Positions 35,732 to 44,337 of a DNA stretch of 64,000 nucleotides are shown piece after piece. The DNA is taken from NCBI GenBank assembly GCA_002482645.1, contig DLGJ01000008.1, forward strand, positions 62,001-126,000, in the 5' to 3' direction. The notes below the pieces were generated by a model. It was not told the DNA's origin. It worked only from the letters and a program-made list of their open reading frames with translations, and did not search any database. Both the position numbers and the translations under genes were made by a program. Position 1 is the stretch's first letter; each line of letters starts with the position of its first letter. Origin of the DNA: Hyphomicrobiaceae bacterium UBA7697 (GTDB lineage Bacteria; Pseudomonadota; Alphaproteobacteria; Rhizobiales; Methyloligellaceae).

Positions 35732-35900
35732 CCCCCAAACTTAGCGGTACGATGCGAGCAATCCCGGTATTCTGCGGCAATACCCGTCTAATTTGGCCGC
35801 CATTCATTTATTACCGCCGCCATAGAGTGTTTGCATACACATGTGTGTGGGCGCTTTTGATCGCCCTTTGTTCGTTCGATTCGGGTTGCTGAGCTGTTAA
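35732..35900. other. Right end of prophage and moeA 3' region
   Basis: Contains a GGTATT/AATACC stem (35766-35784), two direct GCCGCCAT copies 20 bp apart (35796-35803, 35816-35823) and the proposed right terminus ...ATACA at 35841. On the opposite strand the two GCCGCCAT copies read ATGGCGGC, sharing the TGGCG core with the left-end ATTGGCGAA sites, so they may be right-end transposase sites. No gene is seen. Confidence 0.4.
35842..35846. repeat. Candidate right target-site duplication (TGTGT)
   Basis: TGTGT directly follows the terminal CA at 35840-35841 and matches 26869-26873. See the left copy for caveats. Confidence 0.35.
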
Positions 35901-37124
35901 TTAGGCCGGGAGCGGCAGAATTTTTACGCTCGAGCCTTGGGGCAGAGCCGGAGCGTCCGGAGCTTGCACGATCAAGCAGTCGGCCTTCGCCAGCGCCGCC
36001 ATCAGGGACGAATCCTGCGAGGGCAAAGCCTGAACATGGCGTTTCCCGTCCGCCGAGAAGGTGGACGTCGCCCGGAGATAGGACTGGCGGGGGCCGTTCT
36101 TCGCAAGCGGCGCCGCGAGAACGGCGTCTCGCGCGGTGTCCTCTCCTGCTTGACCGAGCAGGGCGCGCAGCATCGGCAAAAGGAGGACGACCGAACAGAC
36201 GAGCGCCGAAACGGGGTTGCCGGGGAGGCCCAAGACTTTCCGTGTCTTCGTCTCCGAACCGTTTCCCGACACGAGCCGGCCCGAGAAGACCGGTTTGCCG
36301 GGGCGAATGGCGACCTTGCCGAAATCGAGCTGCAGTCCGGCGCGTGCCAAGGCATCCGTCACCAGATCGCGTTCGCCCACGGAGGCACCGCCGATCGTGA
36401 CGAGGATGTCGGCGCCTGCGCTTCCCTCGATGGCCGCCGCGATGGCATCGGCGTCGTCCGGTGCGATCCCGAGATCGATCGGTTCGCCGCCATGCGCCTC
36501 GACCAGCGCGGCAACGCCATAGCTCACGGACGCCACGATTTGATCGGGCCCGAGGACGCTTCCCGGCGGCACGACCTCATCGCCCGTCGAGAGGATCGCG
36601 ACCTTCGGCTTCCGGCGCACCGGCAATTCGGCGTGGTTCATGGCGGCGGCAAGCAGCAACGCCCGCGCGCCGAGCCTGGTGCCGGACGCGAGCGGCACAT
36701 CGCCTTCCAGGAAGTCCTGTCCGCGCGGGCGGATATGCCGCCCCGCGGCGGCGTCCTTGACCACGACGCTGCTGCCGAGCGCGTCCGCATCCTCCTGAAT
36801 CACGACCGTGTCCGCGCCGTCGGGGATCGGTGCGCCGGTGAAGATACGAACCGCTTGCCCCGGTCCGACGACACCGCCGAAGCGCGCGCCGGCCGCGGAT
36901 TCTCCAATCAGCGCTAGCGTCGCCGGGAGAGCCGCCACGTCGGCCGCGCGGACCGCATAGCCGTCCATGGCCGAGGCATCGAACGGCGGCTGAGTCAGCG
37001 TCGCGGCCAGGTCCTCGGCGAGCACACGGCCGCGCGCTCGCGCGAGAGGGACGCGCTCGGCCCCGAGCGGGCACAGTCCCGAAAGGGCGAGTTCAAGCGC
37101 GGTGTCGAACGGGAGGAGCGGCAT
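35901..37124 (-). CDS. moeA: Molybdopterin molybdenumtransferase
   Basis: Inserts molybdenum into adenylylated molybdopterin to complete the cofactor. The 407 aa protein shows PPFDASAMDGYAVRAADV (domain I/II), GADTVVIQEDADA, the MPT-binding ILSTGDEVV and TIGGASVGERDLV, and a C-terminal domain IV beginning near LPGNPVSALV. It follows moaC by 4 bp on the minus strand. In relatives it is next to lexA; here the Mu-like element intervenes. Confidence 0.95.
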   Translation of the reverse strand: MPLLPFDTALELALSGLCPLGAERVPLARARGRVLAEDLAATLTQPPFDASAMDGYAVRAADVAALPATLALIGESAAGARFGGVVGPGQAVRIFTGAPIPDGADTVVIQEDADALGSSVVVKDAAAGRHIRPRGQDFLEGDVPLASGTRLGARALLLAAAMNHAELPVRRKPKVAILSTGDEVVPPGSVLGPDQIVASVSYGVAALVEAHGGEPIDLGIAPDDADAIAAAIEGSAGADILVTIGGASVGERDLVTDALARAGLQLDFGKVAIRPGKPVFSGRLVSGNGSETKTRKVLGLPGNPVSALVCSVVLLLPMLRALLGQAGEDTARDAVLAAPLAKNGPRQSYLRATSTFSADGKRHVQALPSQDSSLMAALAKADCLIVQAPDAPALPQGSSVKILPLPA

Positions 37125-37128
37125 GATC

Positions 37129-37608
37129 TTAAGGCGCGCGAAACGTGCCGGAGCGGCCGCCCGTCTTCTCGATCAGGCGAATGCCGGAGAAGCTCATGGC
37201 GCGGTCGACGGCCTTGCACATGTCGTAGAGCGTGAGACAGGCGACCGTGACGGCGGTCAGGGCCTCCATCTCGACGCCGGTCTTGCCGTCCACCTTCGCG
37301 GTCGCCTCGACGCGCAGGCACGACTGGGCGCGGTCCGGCGTGAAATCGACCGTGACCTTGGAGAGCGCCAGCGGGTGGCACAGCGGAATAAGGTCCGATG
37401 TCTTCTTGGCACCCATGATGCCGGCGATGCGCGCCGTGGCCAGCACGTCCCCCTTGGGCGCCGTACCGTCGAGGATCATGTCGAGCGTCGAAGGCGACAT
37501 CGTCACGAAGCCCTCCGCCGTCGCGCTGCGCGCGGTGACGGCCTTGTCAGAGACGTCGACCATATGCGCTTCGCCACGGGCGTTGAGATGGGAGAGCTGC
37601 CCGCTCAT
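37129..37608 (-). CDS. moaC: Cyclic pyranopterin monophosphate synthase
   Basis: Converts the MoaA product to cyclic pyranopterin monophosphate in molybdenum cofactor synthesis. The 159 aa protein contains the conserved IAGIMGAKKTSDLIPLCHPL, DGKTGVEMEALTAV and YDMCKAVD motifs; Lys and Asp residues of the active site are present. It overlaps trpC by 4 bp and precedes moeA, forming a cofactor/tryptophan operon. Confidence 0.96.
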   Translation of the reverse strand: MSGQLSHLNARGEAHMVDVSDKAVTARSATAEGFVTMSPSTLDMILDGTAPKGDVLATARIAGIMGAKKTSDLIPLCHPLALSKVTVDFTPDRAQSCLRVEATAKVDGKTGVEMEALTAVTVACLTLYDMCKAVDRAMSFSGIRLIEKTGGRSGTFRAP

Positions 37609-38423
37609 TGCGCGGCCTCGGCGATGTTCTCACGGCCCGTCAAGAGAGAGCGGGTCGCGGCCGCGACATCCGATTGCCGCATCAAGCTCTCGCCGACCAG
37701 AAAGGCGCGAACGCCGGCCTGCGACAGCCGCGTCAGGTCCTCGTGACGGAAGATGCCGCTCTCCGACACCACGATCCGGTCACGGCTCACACGCGGCGCG
37801 AGACGTTCGGTGGTCTCCAGCGCGGTGTCGAACGTGCGCAGATCCCGGTTATTGATGCCGATCAGCTCCGTCTTGAGCCGCAAGGCCCGGTCGAGTTCGG
37901 CCTCGTCGTGGACCTCGGCCAGCACGTCCATGCCAAGGCCGTGGGCCGCATCTTCGAGATCGCGCGCCAGAGCGTCGCCGACGGCCGCCATGATGATCAG
38001 AATGCAGTCCGCTCCGAGGACGCGCGCCTCGAAGACCTGATAGGGGTCTATCATGAAGTCCTTGCGCAGGGCGGGCAGGGCACAGGCCGCGCGGGCCAGG
38101 GTCAGATATTCCGGATCGCCTTGAAACGAGGGGCCGTCGGTCAAAACGGAAAGGCAGGCCGCGCCGCCCGCCTCGTAGGCGGCGGCGAGCGTCGGCGGAT
38201 CGAAATCCGCCCGGATCAGTCCCTTGGACGGACTGGCTTTCTTGATTTCCGCGATCAGCCCGAAGCCGCCCGCGGCGATCTTGGCTTTCAACGCGCCCGC
38301 GAAGGGGCGGGGCTCCTGACCCCCATCGAGACGCGCGCGGAGCTCCGCCTCGGAGCGCATTTTCTTCGCTGCCGCAACCTCTTCGCGCTTGTAGGTCAGA
38401 ATTTTGTCGAGCACGTGCGCCAT
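37605..38423 (-). CDS. trpC: Indole-3-glycerol phosphate synthase
   Basis: Fourth step of tryptophan synthesis, closing the indole ring on CdRP. The 272 aa TIM barrel begins MAHVLDKILTYKREEVAAAK and contains IAEIKKASPSKGLI (catalytic Glu and Lys), LRKDFMIDPYQ, EVHDEAELDRAL, IGINNRDLRTF and SESGIF. It overlaps moaC (ATGA) and lies 8 bp after trpD. It is not fused to trpF, as is usual in the group. Confidence 0.97.
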   Translation of the reverse strand: MAHVLDKILTYKREEVAAAKKMRSEAELRARLDGGQEPRPFAGALKAKIAAGGFGLIAEIKKASPSKGLIRADFDPPTLAAAYEAGGAACLSVLTDGPSFQGDPEYLTLARAACALPALRKDFMIDPYQVFEARVLGADCILIIMAAVGDALARDLEDAAHGLGMDVLAEVHDEAELDRALRLKTELIGINNRDLRTFDTALETTERLAPRVSRDRIVVSESGIFRHEDLTRLSQAGVRAFLVGESLMRQSDVAAATRSLLTGRENIAEAAQ

Positions 38424-38431
38424 GGGAAATC

Positions 38432-39493
38432 CTATGCCTCGACCCTATCATTGGTGAGCGCGACGAGCGCATCCAAAACCGTCGCCGCCTTGCCGCTGTC
38501 GATCGCGTCCGCGGCCAGCGCCACGCCATCGCGCAAGGTCGACGCCTTGCCCGCCACCAGAAGCGCGGCGGCGGCATTCAGCAACACAATGTCGCGCAAG
38601 GGCCCTGCGTTCCCGTGCAGCACGGCGCGGATATGGGCCGCGTTCTCTTCCGCGTCCCCCCCGGTCAGATCGTCCGGTTTCGCGTCGGGCAGACCGGCGT
38701 TTCGCGGGGAGATGCGGAAGGTGGACACCTGTCCGCCATCGAGCACCGCCACGTCGCTGACCGTGGTCGTCGTCAGTTCGTCCAGGCCGTCCGCGCCGTG
38801 GACGACCCAGGCGCGTTCGACGCCGAGAAGACCCAAAACCTTCGCGACCGGCTCGACCCATTTCCGATCGAACACGCCGACGATTTGATATTTGGTCGCC
38901 GCCGGATTGGCCAAGGGCCCAAGCAGGTTGAAAATCGTCCGCACGCCGAGTTCGCCGCGCACCTTGGCCACGTGGCGCATGGCGGCATGATGGGCGGGCG
39001 CGAACATGAAACCGAGCCCGCACGCGGAAATGCAGCGCTCGATGGTTTCGGGCGCACAGTCGAGATTGACCCCGAGGGACTTCAGGACATCGGCCGAGCC
39101 CGAACGCGAGGAAATCGACCTGTTGCCGTGCTTGGCGACGGGCACGCCCGCCCCGGCAACGACGAAGGCAACGCAAGTCGAGATGTTGTGTGTGCCTTTC
39201 GCGTCGCCGCCGGTGCCGCACGTGTCGATCGCGCCATCGGGCGCCTTGACCGACAGGGCCTTGGCGCGAAGCACGCGCGCGGCGCCCGCGATTTCGTCCA
39301 CCGTCTCGCCACGGACGTGAAGCCCCATCAGCAGCGCGCCGATCTGAGCATCGCTCGCCTGGCCCGTCATGATGGCCTCGAAGGCTTTCGCAGACTGTTC
39401 CTGGCTGAGGCTCCGCCCCCGCGCGACAATTTTGATGGCCGCCCGCAGATCGTCGAAATCCGCGTCTCCGGCGGGCGAGGGGCTAGACGGCAC
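38432..39493 (-). CDS. trpD: Anthranilate phosphoribosyltransferase
   Basis: Transfers phosphoribose to anthranilate. The 353 aa protein has an N-terminal helical domain, the PRPP-binding CGTGGDAKGTHNIST, the Lys/Asn region KHGNRSISSRSGSADVLKSL and LLGPLANPA. GTG 39493 is taken as start because it overlaps the trpG stop by 11 bp and gives the typical length; further upstream the frame is merely a shadow of trpG. Confidence 0.95.
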   Translation of the reverse strand: MPSSPSPAGDADFDDLRAAIKIVARGRSLSQEQSAKAFEAIMTGQASDAQIGALLMGLHVRGETVDEIAGAARVLRAKALSVKAPDGAIDTCGTGGDAKGTHNISTCVAFVVAGAGVPVAKHGNRSISSRSGSADVLKSLGVNLDCAPETIERCISACGLGFMFAPAHHAAMRHVAKVRGELGVRTIFNLLGPLANPAATKYQIVGVFDRKWVEPVAKVLGLLGVERAWVVHGADGLDELTTTTVSDVAVLDGGQVSTFRISPRNAGLPDAKPDDLTGGDAEENAAHIRAVLHGNAGPLRDIVLLNAAAALLVAGKASTLRDGVALAADAIDSGKAATVLDALVALTNDRVEA

Positions 39494-40103
39494 CGGCCGG
39501 GTCTCTTTCCGACTTGCCGCGAGCACGCCGTTCGACCCGCGCGAGATCGAGGAAGTTGGCGAGCAATCGGTGCCCATGTTCGGAGGCGATGCTCTCGGGG
39601 TGGAACTGCACGCCATGCACGGGATAGCGCGTGTGCTGCATACCCATGATGATGCCGTCGGCGGTCTCAGCCGTGACTTCCAGTTCCGCGGGCAGCGTCT
39701 CGCGGTCGACCACAAGCGAATGGTATCGCGTGGCGGAGAAATCCTGCGGCAGGCCTTGGAATATCCCTTTGCCGGTGTGGTGCATTTTGGACAGCTTTCC
39801 GTGCATCAAGTAGGGCGCGCGGACGACCTTGCCGCCATATACCTGTCCGATGGTCTGATGGCCGAGGCAGACGCCCAAAATTGGCACCTCGGGCCCGGCG
39901 CGCCGGACGAGTTCCAGGCAAATGCCCGCGCGGTCCGGATCGCACGGCCCCGGCGACAGCACGATCGCTTCGGGCCGTTCGGCCAGAACCTCGTCGACGG
40001 TCACCTTGTCGTTCCGGTAGACCTGCGTCTCCGCGCCCAGTTCACCAAGGAAATGAACGAGATTGTAGGTGAAGCTGTCGTAATTATCGATCAGGGTCAG
40101 CAT
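39483..40103 (-). CDS. trpG: Anthranilate synthase glutamine amidotransferase component
   Basis: Supplies ammonia from glutamine to TrpE. The 206 aa class I amidotransferase begins MLTLIDNYDSFTYNLVHFLG and has the nucleophile in GVCLGHQTIGQ and the His/Glu pair in VQFHPESIASEHG. The start ATG 40103 matches the family; an alternative ATG lies 24 bp upstream. A SixA-type phosphatase gene lies between it and trpE. Confidence 0.95.
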   Translation of the reverse strand: MLTLIDNYDSFTYNLVHFLGELGAETQVYRNDKVTVDEVLAERPEAIVLSPGPCDPDRAGICLELVRRAGPEVPILGVCLGHQTIGQVYGGKVVRAPYLMHGKLSKMHHTGKGIFQGLPQDFSATRYHSLVVDRETLPAELEVTAETADGIIMGMQHTRYPVHGVQFHPESIASEHGHRLLANFLDLARVERRARGKSERDPAGAV

Positions 40104-40154
40104 GGTGCCAGTTATGCCCCGCGCCAATGCGCCGTCAAGGCCGGGAAGCCGCCG

Positions 40155-40682
40155 CTACGCGGCTTCACCGCGCAGTTCCCTGGGCGTCACGAACGCGGCG
40201 AGACTTCCGCTGCCCACGTCGACGCTCGACCAAAGCCCCGCCGTGAAATTGATCACCGCAAGCCCCCCCGTCGGAAATTTCTCCGCGAGGCGCCCGCGCG
40301 GTTCGTGCGGTCCGGCGCCGATGAGTTGGAGCGCCAGCGCCTGGATCTCGGGGTTATGTCCGACGAGCAGGACGCTGCTCGCGCCAGGTTGAATGCCCCG
40401 CAGCATATCGAGCATTTCGGCGGGGTTCGCATGATACAGCACATCCTCGTAGACGATCTTCGGTTCGATTTTCAGTTCCGGCAGGACGAGCGCGAGCGTG
40501 TCCACCGTGCGTTGTGCCGTCGAACACAGGATCAGCTCCGGGTCGATGCCGCGCTCGGACATGGCCCGGCCCATGACGGGCGCGTCGCCCATGCCGCGCG
40601 CATTCAGGGGGCGCTCCCGGTCCGGCAGCGCGGGGTTCTTCCAACTCGATTTGGCGTGGCGTAGGAGGCTAAGGGTGAGCAT
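40155..40682 (-). CDS. sixA: SixA-type histidine phosphatase
   Basis: A 175 aa member of the histidine phosphatase superfamily. The N-terminal RHG-type motif is LLRHAKSSW; the second conserved segment is CSTAQRTVDTL, and the second catalytic His is in VLLVGHNPEIQALALQL. SixA proteins dephosphorylate phosphohistidine in phosphotransfer proteins such as ArcB and PTS components; the substrate here is unknown. It is inserted between trpE and trpG, 21 bp after trpE, which suggests co-transcription with the trp genes. Confidence 0.85.
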   Translation of the reverse strand: MLTLSLLRHAKSSWKNPALPDRERPLNARGMGDAPVMGRAMSERGIDPELILCSTAQRTVDTLALVLPELKIEPKIVYEDVLYHANPAEMLDMLRGIQPGASSVLLVGHNPEIQALALQLIGAGPHEPRGRLAEKFPTGGLAVINFTAGLWSSVDVGSGSLAAFVTPRELRGEAA

Positions 40683-40703
40683 GGTCGTAACCTCCTGGCA
40701 TTC

Positions 40704-42269
40704 TTACTGACCGCGCTTGGCCCGCGCGGCAAATCGTACGGCTTCATCCGCGGCCGTGAACAGGGCACCGGCCTTGTTCACGCATTCCGCCTGCTCTTTC
40801 TCCGGAACCGAATCGGCGACGATCCCCGCACCGGCCTGGACATACATGACGCCGTCTTTCACCACCGAGGTTCTCAAGACGATGCAGCTGTCCATCTCGC
40901 CGTCGGCGGAAAAATAGCCGACGCAGCCCGCATAGATGCCGCGCGCCGAATCCTCGAGCTCGTCGATGATCTCCATGGCGCGCACCTTGGGCGCACCCGA
41001 CACGGTGCCGGCCGGAAACCCCGCCATGAGCGCAGCAACCGCGTCGTGCTCCGGCGCGAGCGTGCCAACCACATTGGACACGATGTGCATGACCTGACTG
41101 TAGTATTCGAGGAAGAAGCTGTCGGTGACGTGGACGCTGCCCACTTCCGATACGCGCCCGGCATCGTTCCGCCCGAGATCGAGCAGCATCAGATGCTCCG
41201 CGCACTCCTTCGTGTCGGCCAGAAGCTCGTCGGCGAGCGCCTGATCTTCTTCCCTGGTGCGCCCGCGCGGACGCGTTCCGGCGATGGGACGGATGGTGAC
41301 TTCACCTTTCCGGACGCGCACCAAAATCTCAGGGCTCGAACCGACGACCGCGAAGCTGCCGAAATTCAGATAGTAGAGAAAGGGCGATGGGTTCACGCGG
41401 CGCAACGCGCGGTAGAGCGAAAAGGAAGGCAGCTCGAACGGCGCCTCGAAGCGCTGACTGAGGACGACCTGAAAGATATCGCCCGCGGCGATGTACTCCT
41501 TGGCGCGCGCGACCTTGGCCATATAGGCCTCCGGCGACGTTACCGGGCACGGCGCGGGATGCGGGACCTCGAGAGGGAGTTCGCTTTGATGGGGCAGGGG
41601 CTGATCGAGACGCTCGACGATCAGGTTCAGCCGTTCGCCGGCGCGGGCATAGGCGGCCTTCGCGCTCACGCCGGGCGCGGGCCGCACCGGCGTCACCACG
41701 CACAGTTCGTCCTTCACGCTGTCGAAGATCACGATCAGCGTGGGACGTATGAGAATGCTGTCGGGCAGGCCGAGATCGTCCGGCTTGCCGTCCGGCAAGC
41801 GCTCGATCAGGCGAACCGTGTTGTAGCCCATATAGCCGAAGATGCCGGCGGCCATGGGCGGCACCGCCTCGGGCAGGGCGATCTTGGACTCGGCCAGCAG
41901 CGCCCGCAGACTCTCGAGCGCGGGCTGCGGCGCGGGCGCGAAGGCGTCCGGATCGGATTGCGGACTGCGATTGAGTTCGGCCTTGTCGCCTTGAGCGCGC
42001 CAGATCAGATCGGGCTCGCAGCCGATGATGGAATAACGGCCGCGATTGGCGCCGCCTTCCACGGACTCCAGAAGAAAGCTGTTGGGCCGTTCATGCGCGA
42101 TCTTGAGCATGGCCGAAACGGGCGTTTCCAGATCGGCGACGAGCCGCGTCCACACCACCTGCGGCAAGCCCTCCTCGTAGAGCCGCGCAAACGCCGTCAG
42201 GTCCGGCTCCATCGCCGCCGAACCCATTTCCGGTTGAAACGGACTCACCGAGGCCGGCGCCGGGCTCAT
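40704..42269 (-). CDS. trpE: Anthranilate synthase component I
   Basis: Makes anthranilate from chorismate. The 521 aa protein carries the LLES-type tryptophan-feedback motif (SFLLESVEGGANRGRYSIIG), the chorismate-binding core IAGTRPRGRTREEDQ, LDLGRNDAGRV and the C-terminal GAGIVADSVPEKEQAE. The start overlaps the ppiD stop (ATGA). No leader peptide or attenuator is possible at this junction, so control is probably enzymatic or from the upstream promoter. Confidence 0.97.
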   Translation of the reverse strand: MSPAPASVSPFQPEMGSAAMEPDLTAFARLYEEGLPQVVWTRLVADLETPVSAMLKIAHERPNSFLLESVEGGANRGRYSIIGCEPDLIWRAQGDKAELNRSPQSDPDAFAPAPQPALESLRALLAESKIALPEAVPPMAAGIFGYMGYNTVRLIERLPDGKPDDLGLPDSILIRPTLIVIFDSVKDELCVVTPVRPAPGVSAKAAYARAGERLNLIVERLDQPLPHQSELPLEVPHPAPCPVTSPEAYMAKVARAKEYIAAGDIFQVVLSQRFEAPFELPSFSLYRALRRVNPSPFLYYLNFGSFAVVGSSPEILVRVRKGEVTIRPIAGTRPRGRTREEDQALADELLADTKECAEHLMLLDLGRNDAGRVSEVGSVHVTDSFFLEYYSQVMHIVSNVVGTLAPEHDAVAALMAGFPAGTVSGAPKVRAMEIIDELEDSARGIYAGCVGYFSADGEMDSCIVLRTSVVKDGVMYVQAGAGIVADSVPEKEQAECVNKAGALFTAADEAVRFAARAKRGQ

Positions 42270-44167
42270 GGCTCCTCGCCGCCGCCGACGAGCTTCGAAA
42301 GCGCCTGACGATTGATCTGGACGCCGTAGGTCTGCTCAAGCTCGCTGAAATACTCCGCGATAATGTCCTCGCTGAACAACAGGGCGATGCGGGACTTCAA
42401 TTGCTTCAGAGCGCGCTCGTCCACTGCCGGCGGCTCGACGATCTCGTCGACCTGGAACACGATCCGGCCCTCGTCGACACCGGACGCAGCCGATCCGAAT
42501 CCGCCCTTGGGCAGAGTGAAGGCCTGCTGCACCGCCGCCGGAAGGACGTTCACCGTGATGTCGTCGCGCTTCAACGCCGATGTCGGCAGAACGTCGCTGC
42601 CGAGTTCCTTCGCCACGTCTTCGAGCGTCTTGCTGCCGCTGGTCAGCTCGCTGACGAGTTTCTGTGCGAATTTGGAGACTTGATTGCGGGTCGCGTCGGA
42701 ACGCCAGCCCTTCTCGACGCCGTCGCGCACCTGATCGAAGGGCTGAAGCTGCTCGGGCGTGACGCCCAGCACCTCGTACCAGACCACGCCTTCGTCGCGC
42801 GCGTCGATGGGATCGTTCTCGATTCCTGCATCGGTCGCGAAGATGCCGTTCAGCAGATCCTTCAGGGCGGGAGCTTGGACGGACGAGCCGTCCGGCTTGC
42901 GGCCTTCGCGATCGACCTGATCGACGACCTGATAGTCGAGCTTCAGCTTTGCGGCGGCCTCTTCCAGCGTCGCGCCCGAGGCGAGCTCGTCCTCGACCTT
43001 GTCGTGCATGTCGAAGATCGCACCGGAGGCGCGTTCCTTCGCGATGTCCTTCTCGATGTCCGCCTTGGCTTCCTCGAAGGTCGGAATCTTGCCCGGGGTG
43101 ATTTCCGTCACGCGGATCAAGACCACGCTGCCGAGCTTGCCGGTGATCGGCTTGCTGACCTGATCCTTTTCGAGCTTGAAGGCTTCCTCCGCCACGACGG
43201 GATCGGCGAGGTCCTTCATCGTCACCGTACCGAGATCGATGTCCGCTTCGCTCAGCCCGAGATCCTTCGCCGCCTGCACGAAGTCGGTTCCGGATTCGAT
43301 CTTGGCCGCGATCTTCTCCGCTTCCTCCATGTTCGGAAGGGCGATCTGCTGCACCCGCCGCCGCTCCGGCTGTCCGAGCGTGTCCTTTTTGGCGTCGTAG
43401 GTGGACTTGAGATCGGCCTCGGTGATGTTGAGTTCGTCCTTGACGGTTTCGGGCGTGACGGCGATCAAGCCGACCTTCCGAAATTCAGGCAGCGTGAATT
43501 GCTGCTTGTGATTGTCGTAATACGACTTCAAATCCGCCTCGGCCGGCTTGCCGGCAGGCGCGGCGGCGGACTTGGGCACAAGCACATATTTCAGAATGCG
43601 CCGTTCCTCGTTGAACCGGTTCAGCGCATCGATGAGCGTCTGCGGGCTGCTGGCGGCGTCGCCGACGGTGACCAGCAATTGCCGTCTCAGATTCTGCTCG
43701 CGCATGGTCTGCAGATATCCGGCCTCGCTCATGCCGATATTGCGCAAGGCCGACTGAAAGGCGAGCGGACTGAAGTTCCCCGCGCCATCCTGGAACGAGG
43801 GATCCTTCATGATCTGAGCGAGAATCGCATCGTCGCTGATGCTGAGCCCGAGATGCCGCGCATGCGTGTCAACGGCGGCGCCGCCCACCAGCCGTTCCAG
43901 CACCCGTGTGTCGAGCCCCGCCGCGCGCGCCTCCTGCAGGCTCAGGCTACGGCCCGCGTCTTGGCTCATCGCGCGCAAGACGTCTTGCTGGACGCGCTGA
44001 TAATCCTGCGGAGAGATTTCTGTATCGCCGACCTTGATGAGCGTCTGGCGCCCATAACCGGTGAAGATGTCGGCGATGCCCCAAATGGCGAAGCTCACCA
44101 CCAGAAGGGCGACGAGAATCAGACCGAACGTTTTTCCTGCGCCTTTGCGCAATGTGTCGAGTGCCAC
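42266..44167 (-). CDS. ppiD: Periplasmic folding chaperone / peptidyl-prolyl isomerase PpiD
   Basis: Inner-membrane-anchored chaperone helping newly exported proteins fold near SecYEG. The 633 aa protein has a single N-terminal transmembrane helix (FGLILVALLVVSFAIWGIAD, about residues 14-33), a SurA-N-like region, and a parvulin-type domain around 260-370 (ERRRVQQIALPNMEEAEKIA). It is followed by trpE with an overlapping start, and it is divergent from tpiA. Long plus-strand open frames over it are shadows. Confidence 0.9.
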   Translation of the reverse strand: MALDTLRKGAGKTFGLILVALLVVSFAIWGIADIFTGYGRQTLIKVGDTEISPQDYQRVQQDVLRAMSQDAGRSLSLQEARAAGLDTRVLERLVGGAAVDTHARHLGLSISDDAILAQIMKDPSFQDGAGNFSPLAFQSALRNIGMSEAGYLQTMREQNLRRQLLVTVGDAASSPQTLIDALNRFNEERRILKYVLVPKSAAAPAGKPAEADLKSYYDNHKQQFTLPEFRKVGLIAVTPETVKDELNITEADLKSTYDAKKDTLGQPERRRVQQIALPNMEEAEKIAAKIESGTDFVQAAKDLGLSEADIDLGTVTMKDLADPVVAEEAFKLEKDQVSKPITGKLGSVVLIRVTEITPGKIPTFEEAKADIEKDIAKERASGAIFDMHDKVEDELASGATLEEAAAKLKLDYQVVDQVDREGRKPDGSSVQAPALKDLLNGIFATDAGIENDPIDARDEGVVWYEVLGVTPEQLQPFDQVRDGVEKGWRSDATRNQVSKFAQKLVSELTSGSKTLEDVAKELGSDVLPTSALKRDDITVNVLPAAVQQAFTLPKGGFGSAASGVDEGRIVFQVDEIVEPPAVDERALKQLKSRIALLFSEDIIAEYFSELEQTYGVQINRQALSKLVGGGEEP

Positions 44168-44337
44168 GCCTCGAAGACCTTCTTACTCATGAATTGCCAA
44201 AACCGCACCGGCGTCCGATGTTAGGATCGCCCGGCGCGGCGCGCATCATAGGTAGCAAGCGCGAGTGCGGCAACACGAACAGACACAGGAAAATCGCGCC
44301 GTTTCGACATCGTGGACGCGCGAGTTGGGGAGGAAGA

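Larger units (their letters stand above)
26874..35841 (+). mobile_element. Deleted Mu-like transposable prophage
   Basis: Gene content and order match the left part of a Mu/D3112/B3-type transposable phage: leftward repressor, divergent switch, Ner-like gene, transposase A, target-capture ATPase B, GemA, Mor. After Mor only gpT, one small gene and a tape-measure gene remain, so lysis, packaging, portal, protease and most tail genes have been deleted. Boundaries are proposed from TG...CA termini flanked by TGTGT (26869-26873 and 35842-35846). They are tentative because the flanks are TG-rich. The insertion separates lexA from moeA, which are neighbours in relatives. Confidence 0.8.

Noticed and set aside
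26893..35789. Direct similarity TGCGGCAGTAGCCG (near 26899) and TGCGGCAATACCCG (near 35773) as element ends
   Set aside because: Mu termini should be inverted, not direct, and no matching 5 bp duplication flanks this pair.
42401..44224. Long plus-strand open frame opposite ppiD
   Set aside because: Antisense shadow: no ribosome-binding site, no family resemblance, and ppiD on the other strand is clear.
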